Assembly (NCBI GenBank): GCA_958352845.1
Contig: CATWQC010000017.1
Coordinates: 1-38,956, forward strand
Reading direction: 5' to 3'
From: an uncultured Collinsella sp.
Lineage (GTDB): Bacteria > Actinomycetota > Coriobacteriia > Coriobacteriales > Coriobacteriaceae
DNA: 38,956 nt
Below are positions 1 to 7,362 of the stretch, one piece after another. Numbering within the stretch: position 1 is the first letter of the stretch; the number at the start of each line of letters is the position of its first letter. Position numbers and translations under genes: made by a program. The notes beneath the pieces are model-generated. The model was not told the origin of the DNA. It did no database searches and saw only the letters and a list, made by a program, of their open reading frames with translations.

Positions 1-55
1 GAGCACAACCTTGCCAAGGTTGGGGTCGCGGGTTCGAGCCCCGTTGTCCGCTCCA
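1..55 (+). tRNA. tRNA-Gly(GCC), 3' part, cut by window edge
   Basis: These bases are identical to the last 55 nt of the complete tRNA-Gly at 2109-2184, covering the end of the D arm, the anticodon arm with GCC, the T arm and an encoded CCA end. The 5' part lies before the window. A rho-independent terminator follows. Two same-direction copies of this tRNA flank the alpha-glucosidase gene. Confidence 0.93.
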
Positions 56-63
56 AGCACAAC

Positions 64-93
64 AGCCCGACTACTACGGTAGCCGGGCTTTTT
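64..93 (+). terminator. Rho-independent terminator after tRNA-Gly
   Basis: Stem AGCCCG(64-69)/CGGGCT(84-89), an A/C mismatch, then CTAC/GTAG closing a TACG tetraloop, followed by five T's. It ends the tRNA transcript before the GH13 gene. Confidence 0.85.
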
Positions 94-233
94 CGTATCC
101 ATCGCCTGGGCTCGAACCCGAGAGGGAGCGAGCGTTTTGGGACGTGGCTGTTGCGTTGTTTGCCGCGGATGTCAGCTTTGGGCGTATCATCGTGGGCATC
201 TCGCAAAACCTCGTTGCAAGGGAGACACACCCC

Positions 234-1967
234 ATGGCCACAGAAAAGTCCTCTTCGCGCTCATGGATGTCCGATGCCGCGATCTATCAGATCTATCCGC
301 GTTCGTTTAAGGATTCGACTGGTTCGGGTCTGGGCGATATCGCGGGCATTACCCAGCAGATGGACTATCTTGAGCGGCTGGGTATCGAGGCCATCTGGCT
401 GAGCCCGTTTTACCCATCGCCTCTTGTCGATGGCGGCTATGATGTGGCGGACTACTGCGATGTCGACCCACGTCTCGGCTCACTTGACGACTTCGATGAC
501 ATGATCGCTGCGGCTCACGCGCGCGGCATCAAGGTCATCGTCGACATCGTGCCCAACCATTCATCCAACCAGCACCCCTGGTTCGAAGCCGCTCTTGCCG
601 CCGGCCCCGGATCGCCCGAGCGCGCCCGTTATATCTTCCGCGATGGTCGCGGCGAGCATGGCGAGCTGCCTCCCACCAATTGGAATGCCAACTTTGGCGG
701 CCCCGCATGGACGCGTGTTGCGGACGGTCAGTGGTATCTGCACATGTTTACGCCCGAGCAGCCGGACTTTGACTGGTCATGCCCTGAGGTTCACGCGCTC
801 TTTTGCGACGTCCTGGCGTTTTGGAGCGATCGAGGCGTCGACGGTTTTCGCATTGATGTGGCGCAGGGTCTCGCCAAGGATCTCGACCGCGATGACCTCG
901 ACCGGTGGCATCTCGCCGAGGGCGATGACATGGTTGACGACGGCACCCATCCGCTGTGGGACCGCAATGAGGTCCACGAGATCTATCGCGAGTGGCGCCG
1001 CGTGTTCGACTGCTATAATCCGCCGCGCAGTGCCGTTGCCGAGGCGTGGGTGTTGCCCGAGCGCCAGTATCTCTACGCGCGTCCCAGCGAGCTTGGCCAG
1101 ACATTCAACTTTGAGTTTGCCAAGGCCACTTGGACCTATGATGACATGCGCACTGCAATCGAGAAGGGCTTGAAGGCAGCCGTCGAATCCGATTCCGCCT
1201 CGACCTGGGTACTCTCCAACCACGACGTGCCGCGCGTGGCGACACGTTATGCCCTGCCGCAAATCAAGGCGACGCGCTACCATCAGATTGCGCTCGACTG
1301 GCTCTTACGTGACGGGTCGTCTTATGACGAGGACCGTGAACTCGGCGAGCGCCGCGCGCGGGCAGCCCTTTTGCTTGAGCTGGCGCTTCCGGGCTCGGTA
1401 TACGTGTACCAGGGTGAGGAGCTCGGCCTTTTTGAGGTGGCTGATATCCCGTGGGCTGCACTCGAAGACCCTACTGCGACCAATACGCACGGACCGAAGC
1501 GCGAGAAGGGGCGCGACGGCTGTCGTGTGCCCCTGCCGTGGATAGCGGCGGACGATCCCGCGCAGGGCGGATCGTTTGGGTTTTCACCGGCGGACGCCGA
1601 TGCGGCGCCCCATCTGCCGCAGCCTGCATGGTTTTCCGATTACGCTGCCGATAGGGAAGAGGCGGACCCGACATCGATGCTTGCGCTCTATCGTGACGCC
1701 CTCTGGCTGCGGCGCAAGCTGCGCGGGTGCGCCAACGATCTTGCGTGGCTCGATCTTGACGGGCGCACCGGTCTTGCGGATGGCGCCGACGGCGCCGAGG
1801 GCGGCGTCATCGCCTATCGCCGCGACAACGGCTGGGCGTGTGTGGCGAACTTCGGCGCAGCACCCGTGGGGCTGCCGGCGGGCAGGGTCCTGCTCACCTC
1901 ATCACCGCTTGCAGACGGCAGGCTCGCGCAGGACAGCTCTGCCTGGATCATGCTCGGTGAGGTGTAG
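234..1967 (+). CDS. Alpha-glucosidase, glycoside hydrolase family 13
   Basis: A 577-residue retaining alpha-glucosidase of the oligo-1,6-glucosidase/maltase group, predicted to hydrolyse alpha-linked gluco-oligosaccharides in the cytoplasm (no signal peptide). All four GH13 regions are visible: DIVPNH near residue 104, GFRIDV with nucleophile D208, EAW with acid/base E270, and SNHD with transition-state D331. The AIYQIYPRSF opening is typical of the subfamily. I chose ATG 234 because AAGGGAG lies about 9 nt upstream and homology starts there; an upstream extension to 144 looks non-coding. It stands alone between two tRNA-Gly copies, with no sugar transporter or regulator adjacent. The exact substrate (maltose, isomaltose, sucrose, trehalose) cannot be read from sequence. 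Confidence 0.9.
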   Translation: MATEKSSSRSWMSDAAIYQIYPRSFKDSTGSGLGDIAGITQQMDYLERLGIEAIWLSPFYPSPLVDGGYDVADYCDVDPRLGSLDDFDDMIAAAHARGIKVIVDIVPNHSSNQHPWFEAALAAGPGSPERARYIFRDGRGEHGELPPTNWNANFGGPAWTRVADGQWYLHMFTPEQPDFDWSCPEVHALFCDVLAFWSDRGVDGFRIDVAQGLAKDLDRDDLDRWHLAEGDDMVDDGTHPLWDRNEVHEIYREWRRVFDCYNPPRSAVAEAWVLPERQYLYARPSELGQTFNFEFAKATWTYDDMRTAIEKGLKAAVESDSASTWVLSNHDVPRVATRYALPQIKATRYHQIALDWLLRDGSSYDEDRELGERRARAALLLELALPGSVYVYQGEELGLFEVADIPWAALEDPTATNTHGPKREKGRDGCRVPLPWIAADDPAQGGSFGFSPADADAAPHLPQPAWFSDYAADREEADPTSMLALYRDALWLRRKLRGCANDLAWLDLDGRTGLADGADGAEGGVIAYRRDNGWACVANFGAAPVGLPAGRVLLTSSPLADGRLAQDSSAWIMLGEV

Positions 1968-2067
1968 GGGGCCTCTTGCGGCGAGTTTGCGTTTGCCTAC
2001 ACCTTCCGTGGTGGCTGATGTCTTCGCGAGGTTCGCGAGGGCGTCGCAAAACTTTTCAAAAAAGTTC

Positions 2068-2096
2068 TTGCATAGGATGCGGGTATCACGTAAGAT
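2068..2096 (+). promoter_or_regulatory. Promoter of tRNA-Gly/tRNA-Val
   Basis: TTGCAT (2068-2073) and TAAGAT (2091-2096) are separated by 17 bp, placing the start of transcription a few bases before the mature tRNA end at 2109. Confidence 0.75.
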
Positions 2097-2108
2097 TAAT
2101 CCTCGTAA

Positions 2109-2184
2109 GCGGACATGGCTCAGTTGGTAGAGCACAACCTTGCCAAGGTTGGGGTCGCGGGTTCGAGCCCCGTTGTCCGCTCCA
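2109..2184 (+). tRNA. tRNA-Gly(GCC)
   Basis: Complete 76-nt cloverleaf: acceptor GCGGACA/TGTCCGC, D stem GCTC/GAGC, anticodon stem CAACC/GGTTG with loop TTGCCAA (anticodon GCC), T loop TTCGAGC and an encoded CCA. It is the second copy of this tRNA in the window, co-transcribed with tRNA-Val 3 nt downstream. Confidence 0.97.
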
Positions 2185-2187
2185 TTT

Positions 2188-2262
2188 GGGCGTTTAGCTC
2201 AGGGGGAGAGCGCTTCCCTGACACGGAAGAGGTCAGAAGTTCAAATCTTCTAACGCCCACCA
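2188..2262 (+). tRNA. tRNA-Val(GAC)
   Basis: 75-nt cloverleaf: acceptor GGGCGTT/AACGCCC, D stem GCTC/GAGC, anticodon stem CTTCC/GGAAG with loop CTGACAC (anticodon GAC, Val), T arm AGAAG/CTTCT and an encoded CCA. It is followed directly by a strong terminator. Confidence 0.96.
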
Positions 2263-2271
2263 AATGTTCGC

Positions 2272-2304
2272 AGCCCAGAGGCTATGTCTCTGGGCTGTTT
2301 TTTT
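2272..2304 (+). terminator. Rho-independent terminator of the tRNA operon
   Basis: Perfect 9-bp stem AGCCCAGAG/CTCTGGGCT with a 7-nt loop, followed by G and seven T's. Confidence 0.92.
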
Positions 2305-2580
2305 GCCACCAAGCACGCCGCCAAATATTGATCCAAGGTCTGTACGCGATGGTCTTCGCATCCCGTAGGGGTGTCGGCAGATTGCATGTGTCCTGGCCCA
2401 TCGTGACCGCAACATGTTGGTCAAGCATAATCTTTTGGATTCTTTTGGCGTGAACGGCTTGGTTTTGGTAGGATTTGTCAGCGGCTTGACTAAGGGGGTT
2501 TTATAACTGCCATGCAGGTAACCGTGCTGGTAACGTTTTACCGACTTGCCAAGAGCCCCTCATAATTAATGCGTCTGCAA
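2305..2580. other. Intergenic stretch without a recognisable gene
   Basis: I see no plausible coding region, tRNA or known riboswitch core between the tRNA terminator and the nrdD promoter region. Short ORFs here have neither a ribosome binding site nor recognisable products. The stretch could belong to a long nrdD regulatory region, but nothing in it supports that directly. Confidence 0.5.
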
Positions 2581-2607
2581 ATTGACCAATTGCTTTGACC
2601 TGCTGAA

Positions 2608-2623
2608 ACACTATATGTTGTGT
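2608..2623 (+). promoter_or_regulatory. NrdR box upstream of nrdD
   Basis: ACACTATATGTTGTGT matches the NrdR consensus (acaCwAtATaTwGtgt) at all but one position. It abuts a -35 box at 2624. NrdR is the ATP-cone repressor of ribonucleotide reductase genes, so the placement before nrdD fits. A second, much weaker AT-centred match around 2642-2657 could be the usual tandem partner, but only its left half is convincing. Confidence 0.75.
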
Positions 2624-2653
2624 TTGACCTAAAAAAAGAATACAGGATATAGA
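2624..2653 (+). promoter_or_regulatory. Probable nrdD promoter
   Basis: TTGACC (2624-2629) and TATAGA (2648-2653) with an 18-bp spacer. The NrdR box touches the -35. TTGACC also occurs at 2582 and 2595, but without a well-spaced -10. The predicted leader to the nrdD start is about 220 nt. Confidence 0.6.
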
Positions 2654-2879
2654 TGCCTCTTTGTCGTATGATAGATGGCGGACAGAGAGCGAGAACCTTA
2701 TTCGCCCCATTTGGATGGATCTTTTAGCCCCTGGATTGGTTGCGAGGATTGTCCGCATGAGGGCCTATGGTTATCGAGAACACAGATTGCGCAACGGCGC
2801 CGCAAGACAGGGCCAAACCCTGCCGGGCATCGTTTGGCCCTGAAGCGCAATGAGGCTACGATGCGAAAGAGGCAAGAGG

Positions 2880-5102
2880 ATGAAGATCATCAAGCGCAGC
2901 GGCACCGAGGTTACTTTTGACATCGATAAGATCGTCAATGCGATCCGCGCCGCAAACTTGGAGGTCGAGGAAGGCTCTCGCCTTACCGACCGCCAGGTGA
3001 TCTATGCGGCACAAAACGTCGCCGAGGCATGTGAGAAGGCCGGTCACACCGTATCGGTCGAGGAGATCCAAGATCTGGTCGAGGACGAGATCATGCGTCT
3101 CGACTGCTACGAGGTCGCTCGCCACTACATCATCTATCGCTATGTTCAGAGCCTGAAGCGCCAGAAGAACACGACCGACGACAAGATCCTGTCGCTGATT
3201 GAGTGCAATAACGAAGAGGTCAAGCAGGAGAACTCCAACAAGAACCCGACCGTCAACTCCGTTCAGCGCGACTACATGGCCGGCGAGATTTCCAAGGACC
3301 TGACGCAGCGCGTGCTGCTGCCCCAGGAGATCGTGGATGCCCACAACGAGGGCCTGATTCACTTCCACGATTCGGACTACTTCGCCCAGCACATGCATAA
3401 CTGTGACCTGGTGAACCTGGAGGATATGCTCCAGAACGGCACCGTTATCTCGGGCACGCTGATCGAGAAGCCGCACAGCTTCTCGACTGCTTGCAATATC
3501 GCGACGCAGATTATCGCCCAGGTCGCCTCTTCCCAGTACGGCGGTCAGTCGATTTCGCTGACCCACCTGGCTCCGTTTGTCGAGGTGAGCCGCCAGAAGA
3601 TTCGTGTCGAGGTTGCCCGCGAGCTCGAGGAGCTTGGCGTCTCTGCGTCTGCCGAGAAGGTCCGTGAGGTCGTTGAGGACCGTCTGCGTGACGAGATTCG
3701 TCGCGGCGTCCAGACGATTCAGTATCAGGTCGTGACGCTTATGACCACGAATGGCCAGGCGCCGTTCGTGACGGTCTTTATGTATCTTAACGAGGCCCGT
3801 ACGCCTCAGGAGAAGCACGACCTTGCCATGATCGTGGAGGAGACGCTTCGCCAGCGCTACGAGGGCGTTAAGAACGAGGCCGGCGTGTGGATTACCCCGG
3901 CATTCCCCAAGCTTATCTATGTGCTCGAGGACGATAACGTTCACGAGAATTCCCCGTACTTCTACCTGACCCAGCTGGCTGCCAAGTGCACCGCCAAGCG
4001 CATGGTGCCCGACTACATCTCTGAGAAGAAGATGCGTGAGCTCAAGCTGTCTAAGGGTGAGACCGCCGGCAACGGCGATTGCTACACCTGCATGGGTTGC
4101 CGCAGCTTCCTGACGCCCGACCGTTCGGGCAACGGCTTTAACAATGTCGCCAACGCGCTGAACTATGACCCGACCAAACCTAAGTACTATGGCCGCTTTA
4201 ACCAGGGTGTTGTGACCATCAACCTGCCCGATGTCGCACTGAGCTCGCATCAGGACATGGACAAGTTCTGGAAGATTTTCGACGAGCGCCTTGAGCTGTG
4301 CCATCGTGCCCTGCTGTGCCGTCATGAGCGCCTGATGGGCACGCTTTCGGATGCCGCACCGATTCTGTGGCAGTACGGTGCCCTGGCGCGCCTTAAGAAG
4401 GGCGAGACGATCGACAAACTGCTCGTGGGCGGCTATTCCACCATCAGCCTGGGGTATGCCGGTCTGTATGAGTGCGTCAAGTACATGACGGGCCACAGCC
4501 ACACCGAGAAGGAAGGCACGCCGTTTGCCATGGCCGTCATGCAGCACATGAACGACAAATGCGCCGAGTGGAAGGCCGAAAGCGATATCGACTTCTCGCT
4601 GTACGGCACCCCGCTTGAGTCGACGACCTACAAGTTCGCCAAGTGCCTGCAGCGTCGTTTTGGCATTATTCCGGGTGTGACGGACAAGGGCTACATTACC
4701 AACAGCTACCACGTCCATGTGTCCGAGGAGATTGATGCTTTCGATAAGCTCAAGTTTGAGGGCATGTTCCAGCAGCTTTCGCCGGGCGGTGCCATCTCCT
4801 ACGTCGAGGTTCCTAACATGCAGGACAACCTTAAGGCTGTCATTCGCGTGATGCAGTACATCTACGACAACATCATGTATGCCGAGCTCAACACCAAGAG
4901 CGATTACTGCCAGGTGTGCGGCTACGATGGCGAGATCAAGATTGTCGAGGATGACGGCAAGCTGGTGTGGGAGTGCCCCAATTGCGGCAACCGCGATCAG
5001 GAGAAGATGAATGTCGCCCGTCGTACGTGCGGCTACATCGGTACTCAATTCTGGAACCAGGGTCGAACCGAGGAGATCCGCGACCGCGTGCTGCATCTCT
5101 AA
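2880..5102 (+). CDS. nrdD: Anaerobic (class III) ribonucleoside-triphosphate reductase
   Basis: A 740-residue, oxygen-sensitive enzyme that reduces NTPs to dNTPs using a glycyl radical. An N-terminal ATP-cone (about residues 2-95) provides allosteric control. The C-terminus carries the zinc-site cysteines (CQVCG and CPNCG) and the radical motif RRTCGYIG around residues 714-721, as in the E. coli and T4 enzymes. ATG 2880 is preferred: AAAGAGG lies 7 nt upstream and MKIIKR opens the ATP-cone. An in-frame start at 2850 would add ten unrelated residues. It sits behind an NrdR-box promoter. The activase gene nrdG follows 427 nt later, an unusually large gap filled by two palindromes. Confidence 0.97.
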   Translation: MKIIKRSGTEVTFDIDKIVNAIRAANLEVEEGSRLTDRQVIYAAQNVAEACEKAGHTVSVEEIQDLVEDEIMRLDCYEVARHYIIYRYVQSLKRQKNTTDDKILSLIECNNEEVKQENSNKNPTVNSVQRDYMAGEISKDLTQRVLLPQEIVDAHNEGLIHFHDSDYFAQHMHNCDLVNLEDMLQNGTVISGTLIEKPHSFSTACNIATQIIAQVASSQYGGQSISLTHLAPFVEVSRQKIRVEVARELEELGVSASAEKVREVVEDRLRDEIRRGVQTIQYQVVTLMTTNGQAPFVTVFMYLNEARTPQEKHDLAMIVEETLRQRYEGVKNEAGVWITPAFPKLIYVLEDDNVHENSPYFYLTQLAAKCTAKRMVPDYISEKKMRELKLSKGETAGNGDCYTCMGCRSFLTPDRSGNGFNNVANALNYDPTKPKYYGRFNQGVVTINLPDVALSSHQDMDKFWKIFDERLELCHRALLCRHERLMGTLSDAAPILWQYGALARLKKGETIDKLLVGGYSTISLGYAGLYECVKYMTGHSHTEKEGTPFAMAVMQHMNDKCAEWKAESDIDFSLYGTPLESTTYKFAKCLQRRFGIIPGVTDKGYITNSYHVHVSEEIDAFDKLKFEGMFQQLSPGGAISYVEVPNMQDNLKAVIRVMQYIYDNIMYAELNTKSDYCQVCGYDGEIKIVEDDGKLVWECPNCGNRDQEKMNVARRTCGYIGTQFWNQGRTEEIRDRVLHL

Positions 5103-5113
5103 TACCGCTCCGG

Positions 5114-5252
5114 GGCTGAGCCGAGAGGGCCGCTTGGGCATTTGCTCGCTATTTCGGACAGTCCTGCGCAAGACGAAGGCCACATTAAGTGGCCTTCTTT
5201 GCGTGCGGAACTCATATCGAGCAAAAGCCCAAGCGGCCCTCTCGGCTCAGCC
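5114..5252. repeat. 139-nt near-perfect palindrome after nrdD
   Basis: Two 35-nt arms (5114-5148 and 5218-5252) are inverted copies with one mismatch. Nested inside is a second hairpin, GAAGGCCAC (5175-5183)/GTGGCCTTC (5189-5197), with an ATTAA loop and TTT after it. The inner hairpin could terminate nrdD transcription. The outer arms are far longer than a terminator needs, so a MITE-like or REP-like element or a cruciform is more likely. No transposase is present. Confidence 0.85.
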
Positions 5253-5430
5253 AAGTTGATGTAGCTGAGATGCAGCGCGCAGTCTGCTCACCCCTCGAAG
5301 TTCTTAGCGGAAACGATTTGACTTGCAACAACGGTTTGCTTGCGGAGTCGGTTGAGCTGCAACAAAGTATTTATTGGACCTCGAACCCTATACTCGATGT
5401 TCGCTTCGTTCATTGAGTTACCCTTTGCAT

Positions 5431-5514
5431 GAGGCCGGGGCATATCGTCCCGCCCGCAGTTTCGCAGGCCGAAGGCCGAGAATGTTTGAGGACGGGACGA
5501 TATGTCCCGGCCTC
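5431..5514. repeat. 84-nt palindrome in the nrdG leader
   Basis: Arms of 22 nt (5431-5452 and 5493-5514) pair along their full length with one G-U pair in RNA form. The right arm ends 2 nt before the nrdG Shine-Dalgarno AGGAGA (5517-5522). In the mRNA this would put a stable hairpin beside the ribosome binding site. A TATACT at 5389-5394 could be a -10 box upstream, but its -35 is poor. Confidence 0.8.
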
Positions 5515-5529
5515 CCAGGAGAGTTACCT

Positions 5530-6111
5530 ATGAACTACGCGAACATTAAGTATTTCGACATTGCTGATGGGGAAGGTGTTCGTACTTCTCTGTTTGTGAG
5601 TGGGTGCCGTCGTGGGTGCAAGAATTGCTTTAACTCCGTCGCGTGGGACTTTGCCGCGGGTGAACCGTTCGACCGTGCCGTCGAGGACAAGATTATCGAG
5701 AGTCTCGACCATCCCTTTATTGATGGCCTGACGATTCTGGGTGGCGAGCCCATGGAACCCGAGAACCAGGCGGGTCTCGTTGACTTTATCGAACGCGTGC
5801 GTGCGGCCTACCCTGTGGAGTCGGGGAAGACCATTTGGTGCTTTACCGGTGACGTGCTCGAGGAACTTATGCCGGACGGTCGTCATCATACCGAGGTGAC
5901 GGACCGTATCCTTGCCTGCCTCGACATGTTGGTGGACGGTCCGTTCGTTCAAGACTTGTACGATATCTCGTTGCGTTTTAGGGGCTCGAGTAATCAGCGT
6001 GTGATCGACATGAACGCCACGCGCGCTCGTGCTGAGCGTGAGGGCGTTGCGCTTTGCGATGCTGTGGAGCTTTGGCGAGACGATCCGGTCTATTCGACCC
6101 ATACTATGTAG
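5530..6111 (+). CDS. nrdG: Anaerobic ribonucleotide reductase activating protein (radical SAM)
   Basis: A 193-residue radical SAM activase that installs the glycyl radical on NrdD by reductive cleavage of S-adenosylmethionine. The cluster cysteines are C26, C30 and C33 (CRRGCKNC, CX3CX2C), and a GGEP motif for SAM binding follows. ATG 5530 has AGGAGA 7 nt upstream, and the MNYANIKYFDIADGEGVRTS opening is standard for NrdG. It is the functional partner of nrdD but is separated from it by 427 nt and two palindromes, so it may have its own promoter. A palindrome abuts its ribosome binding site. Confidence 0.96.
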   Translation: MNYANIKYFDIADGEGVRTSLFVSGCRRGCKNCFNSVAWDFAAGEPFDRAVEDKIIESLDHPFIDGLTILGGEPMEPENQAGLVDFIERVRAAYPVESGKTIWCFTGDVLEELMPDGRHHTEVTDRILACLDMLVDGPFVQDLYDISLRFRGSSNQRVIDMNATRARAEREGVALCDAVELWRDDPVYSTHTM

Positions 6112-6177
6112 CTTGCGGCCGATGCCGGAGGGCGTGGTACCATAGCGCGAACGCAAAATCGGAAGAGTGAGGCCCAG

Positions 6178-6735
6178 ATGGTCGATCAGGAAAAAGTCGA
6201 GGCCGCCATAAGGCTGTTGCTTGAGGGCATAGGCGAGGATCCAACTCGTGAGGGCCTGCTGGAGACGCCGGCACGCGTTGCCCGTATGTATGGCGAGATT
6301 GCCGGCGGCATGGACCAGAGCGCCGAGGAGCACCTGTCCAAAACTTTTGCCGTCGCTTCGAACGATTTGGTTATCGAGCGCAACATTACGTTTTACTCGC
6401 TGTGCGAGCACCATCTGCTGCCGTTTTATGGCAAGGCTGCGATCGGCTATATCCCTAACGGTCGCGTGGCGGGTCTGTCTAAGCTTGCTCGCACGGTTGA
6501 GGTCTATGCCCGTCGTCTGCAGCTGCAGGAGCAGCTGTGTGCACAGGTTGCCGATGCCCTCATGGAGTATCTTGCTCCCCAAGGAGCGATCGTACTGATG
6601 GAAGCCGAGCATATGTGCATGACCATGCGCGGCGTGCAAAAACCCGGTACCAAGACCGTAACGCTTGCTCGTCGCGGTGTCTTTGAGACCGATTCGTTGC
6701 TCGAGGAGCGATTCTTTAGGATGCTGGGTCGCTAA
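6178..6735 (+). CDS. folE: GTP cyclohydrolase I
   Basis: A 185-residue enzyme converting GTP to 7,8-dihydroneopterin triphosphate, the first step of folate synthesis, active as a cytosolic decamer. Zinc ligands C76 and H79 (CEHHLLPFYG) and C147 (HMCMTMRG) are present, as are the usual DPTREGLLETPARVARMY and QERL-like (QEQLCAQVADAL) segments. Its length is typical. The start has GTGAGG about 5 nt upstream. It begins an apparent operon: the HD-domain gene starts 2 nt after its stop and folB follows. Confidence 0.97.
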   Translation: MVDQEKVEAAIRLLLEGIGEDPTREGLLETPARVARMYGEIAGGMDQSAEEHLSKTFAVASNDLVIERNITFYSLCEHHLLPFYGKAAIGYIPNGRVAGLSKLARTVEVYARRLQLQEQLCAQVADALMEYLAPQGAIVLMEAEHMCMTMRGVQKPGTKTVTLARRGVFETDSLLEERFFRMLGR

Positions 6736-6737
6736 CC

Positions 6738-7319
6738 ATGAGAGTCGTCAACGACTTTACATCGAAGACCGATGAGGGGACGCCGCGTCGCGGCTTTATG
6801 GCTTCGGGCCTGGCCCCCTTTGGTGCCATGCCTCGCATTGATTACATTTGTGCCAACGGGCTGTTCCGGCGGCACCTGGGCAACATTGCACAGTTAGAAT
6901 CGGGGCGCATCTTCTGCCGCCACGGTATTGACCATCTGCTCGATGTCGCGCGCATTATGTGGATTAAGAATCTTGAGGAGCAGCTCGGATTTGACCGCGA
7001 GGTCATCTATGCCACGGCACTTCTTCACGATATCGGCAAAGATGAACAGTATGAATCGGGTATATCTCATGATGTTGCAAGCGAACGCGTCGCTGATGCG
7101 ATTCTCGGCGGCATGCCCGAAGACGTGGCGTTTGAGCCGGCAGATGTCGCAGCCATTAAGACGGCCATTCTGGGCCATCGAAAGCTGCGCGTGAACAGCC
7201 AGCCGCTCGAGCGCCTGCTCTATGCAGCCGACAAAGCGTCGCGCGCCTGCTTTGCATGCCCCGCGCGCAATGCTTGCAACTGGAGCGATGATAAAAAGAA
7301 CCTTTCGATTCGCGTGTAG
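6738..7319 (+). CDS. HD-domain phosphohydrolase in the folate operon
   Basis: A 193-residue HD-superfamily protein with metal ligands H62 (CRHGIDH), H97-D98 (LLHDIGK), a further SHD at 110-112 and D165 (AADK). It ends in a cysteine motif, C171, C174 and C180 (CFACPARNACNW). HD proteins are usually phosphohydrolases. It starts 2 nt after folE and is followed 43 nt later by folB, so it is almost certainly translated with folate enzymes. The step between FolE and FolB, removal of phosphates from dihydroneopterin triphosphate, has no other candidate here. That assignment is inference. The first 30 residues lie outside the HD fold, and a downstream start at residue 31 lacks a ribosome binding site. 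Confidence 0.85.
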   Translation: MRVVNDFTSKTDEGTPRRGFMASGLAPFGAMPRIDYICANGLFRRHLGNIAQLESGRIFCRHGIDHLLDVARIMWIKNLEEQLGFDREVIYATALLHDIGKDEQYESGISHDVASERVADAILGGMPEDVAFEPADVAAIKTAILGHRKLRVNSQPLERLLYAADKASRACFACPARNACNWSDDKKNLSIRV

Positions 7320-7362
7320 TCGGTATGCGCGGTCGGGGTTCTGAACGAAGGAGACGATCGCG

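Noticed and set aside
2494..2510. GGTTTTATAACTGC as a third copy of the 63-nt palindrome flank
   Set aside because: Only about ten bases match, and the following sequence neither forms the arms nor contains TTGCGGTG.
2642..2657. Second NrdR box
   Set aside because: Only the left end and the AT centre match; the right half fails, so I did not annotate it as a site.
2856..5183. 775-codon open frame on the minus strand across nrdD
   Set aside because: It mirrors nrdD codon usage (GAG/GTC/AAG give few antisense stops). nrdD has full conserved motifs and the mirror product is Leu/Val/Asp-rich without any family.
5263..5310. TPP-riboswitch-like words (GCTGAGAT, then ACCC and GAA)
   Set aside because: The rest of the THI core (CCTGATCTGG, CGTAGGGA) and the 5' GGGG partner are missing, and nrdG is not a thiamine gene.
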